Shown: one piece after another, positions 35,374 through 46,725 of the stretch
How the letters are laid out: each line of letters opens with the position of its first letter
Position numbering within the stretch: the stretch's first letter is position 1
From: Bombyx mori
Taxonomy: Eukaryota; Arthropoda; Insecta; Lepidoptera; Bombycidae
Assembly: GCF_030269925.1 (NCBI RefSeq)
Contig: NC_085119.1
Location: 16,651,001-16,715,000, forward strand
Reading direction: 5' to 3'
DNA length: 64,000 nucleotides
Notes under the pieces: model-generated
The model's input: the letters and a program-made list of their open reading frames with translations, nothing else
Told to the model about the DNA's origin: nothing
The model's database searches: none
Position numbers and translations under genes: made by a program

Positions 35374-36468
35374 CAATACAATCAAAACTCTAACCTCATG
35401 TCTAAGCATCCAAATTATGATGTCTATAGGCTGCGACAACTAGATTTGCTCATCTGCGCATTAACAGTAATAAGAAGAGCCTGCACAGAGTTCAACACAC
35501 TTTAAGTAGCCACATAACAATAAGCACTTAGGTGAAAATTGTGCGGGTTAAGTTGTAGGGCGTATTGTGGGCGAGCTTGGGCAGGTAAAACCAAACTGCC
35601 CATTAGCATTAGTTGGCTGTAATCATAGATTTCTGTTTCAAGTTACACGTAGCAAAGCTCAGTTTTTACCACATGAATTCGGCCATCTTGAGATCAGAAG
35701 CTGAGTAGATTTTCCAAGGCTAAGCGTAAAATTAAAAAAAAAAGTTAACGATACTGCACGGAAGAGTGAAATTCAGATTATTGAAATGGATCACTAGCGT
35801 AGGGTATTAAACAGAAACAGCTCAAAACAGAAGCTCCGACTAGCAATAAAATTCTACGAAAGTATTTGAACGAAACGGCATTAAAAACCGGAAAGACAAT
35901 AAAATGTTCACCTTTAAAAATAGACAATCGTTAAAATGGCGTGCCATTTCCTTTCTGACATTTTAATCAAACAGGGGGGCACCTCAAAACAATATAGGGA
36001 CATGATTAAGTGTCCCATGGGTACACTATTCTATTTCCTTTGCCCTCTGCACTGTAGGGTACTTAACAATGGGCAATTTCTAAGAGCTCAAGTTATTGCT
36101 GGAATTTTCAAGCTTTTCGCCCTTAACGAAGGTAGTTGAAAAAGTTTGTAAGTCAGGAGGGGTTATGTTTGTTGTTACTGCTTCAGTTTGACGGGCGTTT
36201 GTGTTTATGATTAAAGAAATGAGATGTTTTCGTTGATGGTTCACGAGTGTTAGCAGTTGTCAGCCTTTTAGCAGGATAATTGTTAATGAAATTGAGAAAA
36301 AAAATTGGATCGATAATTTTGCAACAGTTGATCATCAACTGGAGCAAATTGATTTGTATTCCAGTGCTATAAATCTAGTTTTTGAGCTGTGATAATTCTA
36401 CTGATGCCATACCATCATCAATTATCAAGAATTTTTGATTATGCTGATTTCGAGGCGCAGAATACACG
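35374..36468. other. No gene seen
   Basis: A 67-codon frame at 35936-36139 shows no domain. Nothing recognised. Confidence 0.5.
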
Positions 36469-36655
36469 TCTTGCCTATTTAAACCATAAAGATATAAATC
36501 ATGCATTCCCGTCCAGCTAAATAACTGTATTATAACGCTGTTGAGATGTCGCGTCTTAAGTGTCAAGATGTCCATGGGCTCTGGTAATGCATACAGGCTA
36601 GCAACAGATTATACGGATAGCTAATATAAAGAAGTCAATATAAAAACGAACTGAC
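36469..36655 (+). repeat. Unnamed dispersed repeat, copy 2
   Basis: Same order of blocks as 34373-34540, with an extra ~15 bp ('cgcgtcttaagtgtc') before 'aagatgtccatgggctctgg'. Confidence 0.8.
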
Positions 36656-37189
36656 TTTAATTTTAAAAAACCCACCATAGCATAATGATTTTACTATGTT
36701 TCAACTTAACATCTATAATTGAACCCTAATCACAGTTACAAACAATTATGTTTTGAATTAATGAAAAAAACGTTCGCTAAAATCAGAGGCCAAGGGTAGG
36801 TAAGGAAAGGCTTCCGGGTGCGTTGACCCGAAGGGCGGTATTAGGGAGTCGATCGACTGGACACAATAGATATGGAGTCGTATTGGGGTCTTCCGGCCTC
36901 GCCAGTCTCGAATAGTGCTGATAAAATTTCGTCGAGATAGAGAAGCTTATTGGAGCTTTAAGTATATTTTCACGGAAAATTGGGTGAACGTAAATATGTG
37001 AAAGGATGCGTTTTTCCGAATACCGTTGTTACCTACAGCTCAAAGAGTTTGTAAAATACAAAACCGAGCAAGTACATTCTAATACGAAGGCGATGATTGT
37101 CATGCCCTTGGGAAAGTAGACCAGTTTCGACGTATACCTTGGATTTTTTTTAATGCTATATGCGTGAACACCAGGTGGATCATGAGATT
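36656..37189. other. No gene seen; GC-richer patch
   Basis: 36785-36910 ('aggaaaggcttccgggtgcg', 'ttgacccgaagggcggtatt', 'gtcttccggcctcgccag') differs in composition from its surroundings and looks like the remnant of an element I cannot name. Confidence 0.4.
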
Positions 37190-37270
37190 GCGGCCTCATG
37201 TCTCAAGGTAGTTGACGGTTTTTACGTTGTGATTTGATTTATATGGGCTATGGACATCTCTGGGCTTTAG
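37190..37270 (+). mobile_element. Bm1 scrap (possible)
   Basis: 'cctcatgtctcaaggtagtt' and 'gacggtttttacgttg' resemble the Bm1 tail region at low identity. Confidence 0.4.
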
Positions 37271-37292
37271 ACCAGGCCTTCTACAAGATAAC

Positions 37293-37336
37293 GTAGTAAG
37301 TAAGTAATAAGTAGTAGTAGTAAGTAGTAGTAGTAA
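37293..37336. repeat. Short GTA/GTAA microsatellite
   Basis: Runs of 'gtaa' and 'gta' units: 'gtagtaagtaagtaataagt' followed by 'agtagtagtaagtagtag'. Confidence 0.85.
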
Positions 37337-37674
37337 AACAAAATGTTGACTATACCCATTCAATTCCACAGAGCTAACCTTATAAAATCACGAAAAAAGC
37401 AACGCTTATATAGGTCAGTGGACCACAGAATTCGCCGCCCGTCACCTGGTTCGTTCCCCCGAATTTATTCATATCATTTTTTTTGATATGCAAAAAGAAG
37501 ACCTTTGGTTGTCAAGCAAGCAAGGATAGGTATGCAGCATGCTGAGCTACCTTTACATAGCCGTATCTTTTATAAAATAGATTGACTGGTCTTTATGCTC
37601 TTTCTGGTAACCAGCACAATTCAAAGCAATCGTGCTATCAGAGTCTAGTTCGTGTTTACATTATTTTCCTTTAT

Positions 37675-37920
37675 GTTTTTTTTTATTGCTTAGACGGGCG
37701 GACGAGCTCACAGCCCACCTGGTATTAAGTGGTTACTGGAGCCCATAGACATCACGCGAATGCGCCACCCACCTTGATATATAAGTTCTAAGGTCTCAAG
37801 TATAGTTACAACGGCCGCCCCACCCTTCAAACCGAAAAGCATTAACTGCTTCACGGCAGAAATAGGCAGGGTGATGGTACCCACCCGCGCGGACTCACAA
37901 GAGGTCCTACCACCAGTAAC
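37675..37920 (-). mobile_element. Bm1 SINE, 5'-truncated at the recurrent point
   Basis: Minus strand from the T-run to 'gaggtcctaccaccagtaa'. A Jockey-type 3' end follows after 5 bases. Confidence 0.95.
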
Positions 37921-37925
37921 AATGT

Positions 37926-38110
37926 GTTTTTTTATTCTACCTATGCTGGTAATCTAGGGGGTTATGCCAGCTTAATCGGGCGAGATAGTGAGCTCACCTA
38001 GCAACCTAACGAATTTGTTAATACCAACCCTAGCAAGGACAGTCCTTCGCAGAATCTACCACCGGATCGGAAACGCGGTACCCACTGAAAAGGTCCGGCG
38101 GTCTTTGTAG
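37926..38110 (-). mobile_element. Jockey-type LINE 3' end, family A, truncated
   Basis: Minus strand: 'ttttttattctacctatgct', 'tccttcgcagaatctaccac' and 'aaggtccggcg', then unrelated DNA. Diverged from the long element. Confidence 0.85.
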
Positions 38111-38621
38111 AGTACCGACATAATAAATACCATATTAAATAATTCTAAAAATGGGACAGGTTTTAAGACAGGAATATGCAGGATGGTGTTAACTATCCGA
38201 GTAGACTCAACATACGCCTTAACTCCAGTAAATACCGGTTGAATTATGAGAATAAGCGAACGCTTTTCTGCAGTCTCCGGCTTATCCCTTATTCACCCTG
38301 TATGATGCCCGCGGGAAGAAATGCGGTGGTCCTATTCTAGGTCTACATTAAACAGTCAAATGGTAGCATAGGTTTTATTAATGAATTAGGTGCCACTAGT
38401 ATTTTGCAAGATAAAAGTCTGCCTGGTTAATAGTGTGGTATCGAGCTTAACTCCTTTAGAGGCCTGGTCAACTATAGCAGATACCAACAAAAGGTTTTAA
38501 AAAAAACAGACGCACAAATTCTTCTTTTATTTAGAAATATGGACGATAGTTAGAAGAAAATAAGCGGCATAAGCGGACTAGACCCCTAGCTACCAGAATA
38601 TTGGAAGTCTCGTTCGAAGAC
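38111..38621. other. No gene seen
   Basis: Nothing recognised. Confidence 0.5.
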
Positions 38622-38876
38622 TGGTGGTAGGACTTCTTGTGAGTCCGCACGGGTACGTACCACCACCCTGCTTATTTCTGCAGTGAAGCAGTAATGCGTT
38701 TCGGTTTGAAGGGTGGGGCAGTCGTTGTAGCTAACTATACTGAGACCTTAGAACTTATATCTCAAGGTGGGTGGCGCATTTACGTTGTAGATGTCTATGG
38801 GCTCCAGTAACCACTTAACACCAGGTGGGCTGTGAGCTCGTCCACCCATCTAAGCAATAAATAAAAAAATAAAAAA
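38622..38876 (+). mobile_element. Bm1 SINE, 5'-truncated at the recurrent point
   Basis: From 'actggtggtaggacttcttg' to 'ctaagcaataaataaaaaaa'. High identity to the other young copies. Confidence 0.95.
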
Positions 38877-39511
38877 GAAGAACTTGTCATAGCGGTTAAG
38901 AAAAATTTATTCTACCTATTTCAAATTTATTCCAGTGATACTCACAAAAAGTCGAAAAATAATAATCTCAATAGATTGAAACGTAGTCTGAATACAAATC
39001 TATATTTCAAAAGCTTAGAAACCATTACCAACAATGAATAAGATACTGACACTATCAACTTCAAAACCTCTCTATAATTCAGCGTGAACTTAAAAAGCTC
39101 CATATTAAACTTTGATGATGCATGCACTTAATGCATCACAAGTGAATTCAATATGGAGCGTGCTTCACGTTCCTCAGGTGCCAACAAGAATATTAGAAGA
39201 TATGAGAGCTTGTTTACATAATATTGCGGTTCATTATGAGCTTTATAGTAAAGCTTTTTCAAGTAATTTAATATAGTTATAAATAGACTATTACTTTAAT
39301 TAAATCACTAGCTCAACAAAAATAGACAAAGACAAAAAAAGAGTCTATTTTCCCCTCCATTTTGTCAACTGATAATTTTATTTGTTTTGTTTAGTAGCCA
39401 CTAGCGAGCTTTATTGTAATTTATCTATTTTTGGAAACAGTATTTTTTTACCAACCTAAAAATATCAATAACAAAACAAAGGAGAACATTTATTATATAA
39501 GTAAAATATAT
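38877..39511. other. No gene seen
   Basis: AT-rich, nothing recognised. Confidence 0.55.
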
Positions 39512-39788
39512 TTTTTCCCTACTTATTCACTGGTGGCCTAAGGGGCTATTCCAGCTTTTCGTGGATGGGTAGGTGAGCTCACGGGCTCAACCTGTGACAA
39601 TTTGCTAACACTAGCCCTAGCAAGAGTAGTGCTTCACAGAACCTATCACCGGCGAGAAATTCAGTAGGCTGTGTCTATAAGTTAGTTCACTAGTCGAACT
39701 CTTATAATCGACAAATTCGACGAGACCGGTGACCTGTGCTTAAAGAGCCTAAAAGCACCGAGAGTGGTCCGGGGGATCCGGATAATAT
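39512..39788 (-). mobile_element. Jockey-type LINE 3' end, family A, old
   Basis: 'ttttttccctacttattcac', 'ctagcaagagtagtgcttca', 'gacctgtgcttaaagagcct' and 'ggtccgggggatccg' match the 3' 300 bp of the long element with deletions, one of them between 'acctatcaccgg' and 'cgagaaattcag'. Confidence 0.8.
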
Positions 39789-40266
39789 AGTACAAGACAG
39801 TAACGTCAATCAAAATCTTGAGATGTTCATGATTATGGTCTGAGCTTCGTGAATTTTGATCACTGAGCCATCACTAGCTATTTTGAATGTTGCAAGAGCA
39901 GAATAACTAAATTATTATTCATTCGTAGTTTAGATTAATAGTTTTTTAGTTTCAATATACCCCGAAGATAGCTTAATATTCTAATATCCTGTTCACTCAA
40001 GGAGGCTAAAACGCCAACAACACCTGTTCAATGTAAAATCATTAACAAGTAGCTATATTTTGCTTATATTTTAATACTATATACATATTCTTATACATAA
40101 TTTTATTAATACCATGAAGCGGGTTACGACTAGATCAATCCTATTAACGCAATCAGACGACCAAAAAACATTTATGTATGTGCCTGCCGAGTCAAAAAAG
40201 ATTAACTTTTCTCGAAGATTAAAGAGAACTGACAATGTGTCTTTATCAATTCGTTTGTTTTTTCTA
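39789..40266. other. No gene seen
   Basis: The 95-codon frame at 40114-40401 runs into the LINE below and is not a gene. Confidence 0.5.
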
Positions 40267-40719
40267 CTTTTTTTTAAGATTGAAGGATTACTGGTGGCCC
40301 GGAAGCCTTTCGCATTTCACCAGGTGAGCGAGCAAAGGCTCAGCCAGGAGCGGTGGGTTTTTTTACCAGCTGCCCGAGCGCCTCCGAAGGAGATCTATTA
40401 ACTCAAGAGCAGCTGCTTCGCGAATGAATCTACTACCGGATCGGAATCGCGCCCTGCTGAGAATATCCGGCGAGAAACTTAGTGGAGCGTGCTGATGCAT
40501 GGGTTAGGTTACACGTCGACCTCTTTGTCGAGTTCGATGAGTACGGTTACCGGGGTCCCTAAGCCTCCTAGTGTTAAAGCTGCAGGCGTCTCATGCAAAG
40601 GTTATTGGATCTGATGGATCCGTAAGGACGTGTCTAGGGTATCGACGGTGACTGGCTCCTGCGTGATCAGGATTCGGGGAGTAGTCAGCGGCGGCAACGA
40701 TAAGGCGATTATCATGACG
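40267..40719 (-). mobile_element. Jockey-type LINE 3' end, family B, longest copy
   Basis: Minus strand from the T-run through 'ggattactggtggcccggaa' and 'ctaccggatcggaatcgcgc' to 'gcggcaacgataaggcgatt'. The distal half matches 55500-55775 of the family A element (for example 'gacgtgtctagggtatcgac' against 'gacgtgctttgggcgacgtc'), and it covers the end of ORF2. Confidence 0.8.
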
Positions 40720-41861
40720 TTTTTCTGCATCAGTATCAAATTAAGACATTAAAATTACAAAACCTGAAAGGAACGATAATAATAATAAAAAAAGATTTGT
40801 CTTTTCGAATTTCTGTGCCCTCAAAAAAAATCTTGTACAGCAAGGGCCGCTAGAACTCATAACACTTTATACCACTCTGTATACAAAAATACAAAAAAGT
40901 GTTTGCGTTTGTTAAAACCAATTTCAATGGAAATTTTTGTTGAACAAAAATGTTTCGACTGCAAAACTAATTTTGTTTTTGCGTGCAAGGGATGCTCCCC
41001 TTTGTGAATCCCAGCGAGTTGTTGACGTAATTTTTTTAATCATTCTTTATAGTCATATTAATTTACTTAACGACTGTCTTAGGGGAGTACGCTCGCTTTG
41101 AAAAGTTACACAGGTTTATGGACACTATTTATACTTTGTGGCAAAAAAAAAGATTCATTTATTTCCCTATTTTTGGTTCTAAATAACAGAAAGTGCTTTA
41201 GTAAATTTAAAATGATGTGTACGAGAATCATGATTGTAATTTGCGTTATCTGTTTTTATTATATTTGTATTATATTCAAATAACATAGTTATGGATTTGT
41301 TACTACCACTTGATTTTGATTTATATTCTGTTCGAATTTTTCTTTGATTTTCTAATATAATGTTCCTATCATAGTCTACAATATCTACACCGGAGTGTCT
41401 ATAGCTTCGGTAAATCATTAAAATGAGCTCATTTGGACATTTGAGAATGTACTTAAAAATTTCAAACAAATTTCCTACGAATTAATTACGAACAATTAAA
41501 GACGAGAATCGAATTGAGAATAATGAAATTTATGAAGAATGTCGTCAAATCGAATGTAACCTAGAAGCTTGGTTGGACTGAAGAGAGCAGAGAAGCAGTT
41601 TTAAGTGATGCATCGGTGCTCTTCCGATGAATAAGCAATGAGGAATATGACTTGCACATAATTCTTCGAATACATGGTACGTTAAATTACATCTGAATAC
41701 TAAATTATGAATATAAGTTTCCCGTTTGTTTTTCAAACGATGACAGATCGGAAAATTTTGCAAAATTAAAATCCTTTTTTAGCTTCATCTTTTTAATATT
41801 ATATGTTGAATTTTATGAATTGAAACAGTGAGATTGAGGCGTTGTAAATCCGCGCGGTAAT
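40720..41861. other. No gene seen
   Basis: AT-rich. Frames of 60-96 codons at 41098-41763 lack any domain. Confidence 0.55.
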
Positions 41862-41985
41862 TAGAATACTGAACGGTAGGCTTGGCTCTGCCCCTAGCAT
41901 TGCTGATGTCCGTGGACGACGGTAGCCGCTCATCATCAGATGGGCCGTATGCTTGTCTATCTACAAGGGCTTAAAAAAATTTTGC
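41862..41985 (+). mobile_element. CR1-like LINE 3' end, old
   Basis: 'ggcttggctctgcccctagc', 'gtccgtggacgacggtagcc' and 'ctatctacaagggcttaaaa' follow the CR1-like 3' end. Confidence 0.75.
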
Positions 41986-43650
41986 AAGTGTACCTCAACA
42001 ATCATAGATTCCCGTTTGAAATGTGGGAATTGGAACCTGAACTAATTGAAGACCACTTATCAATAACTGTGATAAAGCTTTCCGCAATGTACGGAAAATC
42101 GTTGAAAAACACGATAACGCGAAATTTGATTCCTTTTCCCGCTTAGTCAATAGTCCGATTTAAAGAGTTTCGAGGTCATAGAAGCACTTGAAAAAGAAGC
42201 AGGTAATAACTTTAAGATTTTTGGGGCTGCTTAAATTCAAACCCTTTCTTTAATTTCGGTCCATTTTAGCCTCGAATCCTGACGCCCTAACCGCTTTTTT
42301 TGGAGTTAATCTAACAATTTGTTAAGCGTAATTTATACTTAAAGAGACAAATTAAGATCAATGTCATCAATAAATTTTACATTCCCAAAATTTAGAGCCG
42401 CAATTTTCAAAAAACGCTCGCCGTACCCCAAGAAAATGGTAATCTCTTAAATTTTTCAAAAGCACCGTCTCGGTCGACAATAAAACTTCTAAAACAAAGG
42501 GGGGAACGCGTCACGATTCCGGACAATTCATATTTCCCATCAGCAACACAAAAGACGTTATAAAATTTACAAATTTCTTCAATAAAATAAGCGAACCGGC
42601 AATATCCTTGACTCGCGATCTATCGCTGAATCGAAGTCCCGACGTTTTATTGTTGTTCGAGATCGTTTATGTCAAGAAGTGCAGAGACGCAATGTTTTTT
42701 ATACAGAGAGAACGAGAGGTTACGAAAATTTTGATAGTCATATAAGCTAGAAGCTGTCAGCGAATTTTGTGATTTTAATTTTTTGATCTCAATTTCAAGA
42801 TACCAAAGCACTGTGATGACCTAATGCATATCAATTCGTTCTTTTTGAGTTTAAAATAACAATTTAATTTGACGATGCAAAACTTTTAATAGAAAATGCT
42901 TTGAATATGGTAAAATATCGGTATTTTGGATCTGGATAATACACAATATTAGTATATGTATATTTATATGATTTTTAGAAATAGGTAAGTAACATATACT
43001 TTGGATTGAACGAATGACCCCTAACTATTCAAATTTACCTTGTTTTTCAATTAACTGTGCAACATATTCAACCTGCCACATCTTGGTCAGTAAGGTAAAA
43101 GGTCAACGCCCCGGAGAAATCCATCTCAATGCCCTGCTTAACTAAAATTATAGCTTATGACTTAGACCAAAAAGCTTCCTTTTCTTACGGGAGCAAATTC
43201 CTGAGGTGTTGTTTACCCTAAAGGCGATTTACTTCGAGTGTCTGTTAAGGCGATAATTAGAAAACTTTTTCAATTAGTTTAATTTCGTCTAAAGACTTCG
43301 TAGATTTTTGAAGCTTACAACTCAAAAGTCCGAAATGTTTAGAAAGCTTCTCTTTTAAGAATGCTTTAAGCACTTTGTTTTTTCGTTAAGTAGACGAATG
43401 GTATTTCGAAAATGATTTTTACAGCGAAGCTTTTGAATTAATCAAGTGTCATCGAAATTTAGTTGTTGAATAGATGGAAAGAAGCTGTTCATTTGTGATT
43501 AAAAGTATTCAAACTTTGCTTCTTTTAAACATAAGCTGCCTCTTTTTTGGATATTACTGAAATGTTCTACTTAAAGGTAGGCAGTATGACTATGTTCATA
43601 GTATAGCGCTGGCGATCAGTTTGTTCATGGTTGACAATTACTGTAAAGAC
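41986..43650. other. No gene seen
   Basis: AT-rich 1.7 kb, nothing recognised. Confidence 0.55.
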
Positions 43651-43783
43651 TTATTTTATTGCTTTAAGAACTAACGAGTACATGGCCCGAACGATGCTGA
43701 GTGGTTACCGTCGCCCGTGGAAGTCAGCAATGCCATGCGCAGAGCCAAGTCGTTGCCAATGACTTACGACCGCTTACCGTATT
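43651..43783 (-). mobile_element. CR1-like LINE 3' end, old
   Basis: 'ttattttattgctttaagaa', 'gagtggttaccgtcgcccgt' and 'gcagagccaagtcgttgcc' follow the minus-strand CR1-like end. Confidence 0.75.
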
Positions 43784-43792
43784 TAGTAGTTT

Positions 43793-44075
43793 TTTATTTT
43801 TTATTTTTATTGCTTAGATGAGTGGGTGGACGAGCTCACAGCCCACCTGGTGTTAAATGGTTACCGGAGCCCATAGACATCTACAACGTAAATGCCGCCA
43901 CCCACCTTGAGATATGAGTTCTAAGGTCTCAGTATAATTACAACGGCTGCCCCACTCTTCAAACCGAAACGCATTACTGCTTTACGCCAGAAATAGGCTG
44001 GGTGGTGGTAGCTACCTGTGCGCACTCACAAGACATCCTACCACCAGAAAACCAACTACCACCAGTGATTACTGG
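43793..44075 (-). mobile_element. Bm1 SINE, 5'-truncated
   Basis: Minus strand from 'ttttattgcttagatgagtg' to 'catcctaccaccag'. A second partial 'ctaccaccagtgatt' follows, so the truncation end is repeated once. Confidence 0.92.
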
Positions 44076-44339
44076 ATTCTGTGGACAACATAAGCCAAAT
44101 TCTTAATCAAATTTTAATAACTTACAACCCGCAAACTGGAATACATGACTGATGCACGTTTAAAATAGCTAAGAAGGTGGCACTTATACGTCAAACTGCC
44201 CAAGCTCTAGCGAACTTATTTTAAATTTCATTACCAAACAAAGAAATGATATAATTATTACTAAAAACCTAACTGAAACCGGTGTTTTTGCCAACGGTAT
44301 CGAATCGTTAGATAAATTATGATAGTCTTAAATTCAGTT

Positions 44340-44620
44340 ACTAATCATCTTTCAACGCGCAAAGCCAGCCGTCGCGCGTCGCCGTCGCTACAGGAAGCCG
44401 GATTGCACGCACAAACAAACCCGACGTGACGTCAGAGCGAGTTTTACATTTAATTAAAGACAACTTTGGGCCCGCACTCGACTGAACGCTAAACAGTTTT
44501 GAACTGTGCAGACGAGTGTTTCTAATAACTATAAATTAATAACCACGACTTTAACAGTAGTGTTTAGCGATATTTTAGAGAATTGTCGCTTTAAGATTAA
44601 AGAAATAAATGTCGTTTATA
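44340..44620 (+). promoter_or_regulatory. Candidate promoter-like GC-rich island
   Basis: 44360-44530 is the richest CpG stretch outside the LINE ORF ('gccagccgtcgcgcgtcgcc', 'gtgacgtcagagcgag'). It has a perfect TGACGTCA (44427-44434), an initiator-like 'gactga' near 44481 and 'agacg' about 30 bases on, the spacing expected of a DPE. No downstream exon or splice donor is evident, so this is a weak inference. A repeat is equally possible. Confidence 0.25.
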
Positions 44621-44709
44621 GTTTCGTAACGATTTTTGAAGCTATTCATTGGAAAGCAAAGACGCGGGGTCTAAAATAATGAATAGATCGAGTTTCATAT
44701 GCCAAGACA

Positions 44710-44915
44710 TGTTTCGTGTCACTGGGCGAATAGAGTACTAAGTAGTCGTTGGTCCGATCAGATCCGCACCGCTTTGGACAGTACAGTGTGCAGCGCGCTG
44801 CATGACGCCGTGGACAGGGGAAAGTGGAAAAAGATCCTAAAATTGAAGCTCATGGGTGATGGTGGTCACGACCCTCAGACATGAGGAACACGACTCGGGG
44901 AGGAGGAGTTTGTAA
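44710..44915 (+). pseudogene. RTE-like LINE ORF C-terminus and 3' end
   Basis: The frame from 44699 reads RWSDQIRTALDSTVCSALHD and later GGHDPQT, the tail of RTE-like proteins (RW.DQI...L...DR..W..., then HDPQ). It ends in the purine-rich 'cggggaggaggag'. The rest of the element is missing. Confidence 0.65.
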
Positions 44916-45021
44916 AAAAAAAAAACATTCGCAGCACTAACCCAACGAATCATAATTTTGAAGTTAAGTTGTCCATTTGATATGTAAATGGAATAGTCCG
45001 TACAGATAGAAATAGAAAATC

Positions 45022-45100
45022 GCATGGACATCCCTCCACGCGATCTGGTGTCTTCTACTTTGCCCTGAACGACAAGGCGCTCGATGGAGTCATTTCCTCG
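45022..45100 (-). pseudogene. RTE-like LINE fragment
   Basis: On the minus strand it reads GNDSIERL, then after a shift VVQGKVEDTRSRGG, matching the SVERLVVQG tail of the copy at 20143-20548. It faces the plus-strand fragment at 44710-44915. Confidence 0.55.
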
Positions 45101-45864
45101 TCAAGTCGGCAGTTGGCGGTTGTTTGCATGAGTGTGCCAGGCTCACCACAAGCTGGGAGAAGTGGCGATTGCTCATGTGGCGCATAACATCTGCCTGCAA
45201 TGATAATATCTGCAATAATACTGAGTGACGTTCACGACCGCTCTGACAAGAGTTATTCGAAAAAGGATGAAATAGACCAAGAATATGATTTGACTGAGGC
45301 TTCACGAAAAGTCACGTCCGGCTTTTTTTGACTCTACAACGAAGACGTTAAAACCGCAGCGTTAAGCCTGCTCGTTTGCACGATCAAACTGCACCACGTG
45401 TCGCCACGTTACAGATGCACATCACAAAGAAATATGCACGCACCGTGCTTATTTCAATTTTGCGAAACGCCATATTGTGCGACATCTTTTTTTTTTGTAA
45501 TATATTTTCTAAATTTATAATTTTTAAGTGTGAATTATCGATGCATGTGTCTTTTGCAGTATTCTCGTTAATACCCAATATATAATACTAATATAGAACA
45601 ATTATAATCGAAAAGGTGTATCAAACATATATTATTAAACAGTCAAATTACGATAGCTCCATCAGAGTCATATCATCGATCGATATTAACAATATCATTA
45701 ATGGCTGCGTGTTGTCTAGAATAGAATAGAGAATGCTTTGGCTTAGAATAGCACAAGCCCATCTTTCCCTGCGAGTCACAAAAATGCGACTAAGAAATTC
45801 ACCAAAGAATAGACGACTCCATTTTTAAGTACTACCTATATAACTATACTATATTAACATATTA
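45101..45864. other. No gene seen
   Basis: Frames of 64-71 codons without domain. Nothing recognised. Confidence 0.5.
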
Positions 45865-46725
45865 CAGTGGTCGGCATAATAAGTCAGGCGGTATCTTTAT
45901 AGTTCGTATATATCTCAAACGAAACTAGGTTTTATTTTATTTTCGACCTGGACTTTTCATTTCTAAGATGCCGGGTAGACTAAATTTACGTCATGAATCA
46001 ATATAAAAAAAAATACAATTTCAGGAATCTCCCGAACAGAAACTATTATAAGAAAACAAAGACACATTACTTACCTCCAGTGAAAAATAAACAGAAAACG
46101 AAAAAAGCCTCGTTCGAATTTACGCAAACACATAAAGCTCGCGAACCAATTATGTTAAAGAAAAGAAAATTTTTATTCGGAATCACCTATTTGGACTCCA
46201 AGCACGTGGTACTCGCACAGGGGCGGACTGGACTGGTCAGTTTCGAATAGAAATACCCTATTTCTGACGTTGATAGATAGACTTACTCTCGCCTAGGCTG
46301 GAGTCACTCAATATTTAAAAAAGAAAACTTCATTCAATGCCGGACAGTTTTTACAATTTATCTCTTTATCAATAATTACAATTACGTATAAATTGAATCA
46401 GTCATTTTCCTATTATATATTATGTAATTCGGTATTATACAGCACTAAATAAAGTTGACAAAATATGTTAATACAGTTTTAATTCACTCAAACAGAACTC
46501 ACTATTTTCTGAACGTCAGCCACTTGGCAATATTTACTGCTCTGTTGTAGTTTAGTAACGCTATTTGGCACTAAAAAAAGTAGTTTAGTTAATGATAACA
46601 GAATTACTTAATTAATAGAACTGTCATAAAAAAAAATTTTTCTCTATCCGAATATTTGACCGATTAAAAAAAAATGAAAAAAAAAAAACGTATTGCCATA
46701 TTAATAATTTCTAACTACGCCACTG
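45865..46725 (+). mobile_element. Possible decayed Tc1-like element
   Basis: Begins TA|CAGTGGTCGGCATAATAA and ends 'taactacgccactg|ta'; both ends read CAGTGG next to TA, though the inverted match stops after 6 bases. The 85-codon frame 45993-46250 contains FEFTQTHKA and KKRKFLFG, loosely like the K..R..FA..H / F..DE.K segment of Tc1 transposases, but the catalytic aspartates are not visible. It is dead in any case. Two unrelated ends are the alternative. Confidence 0.35.

Noticed and set aside
40114..40401. 95-codon plus-strand frame
   Set aside because: Its second half is antisense to the family B LINE end and the first half shows no domain.
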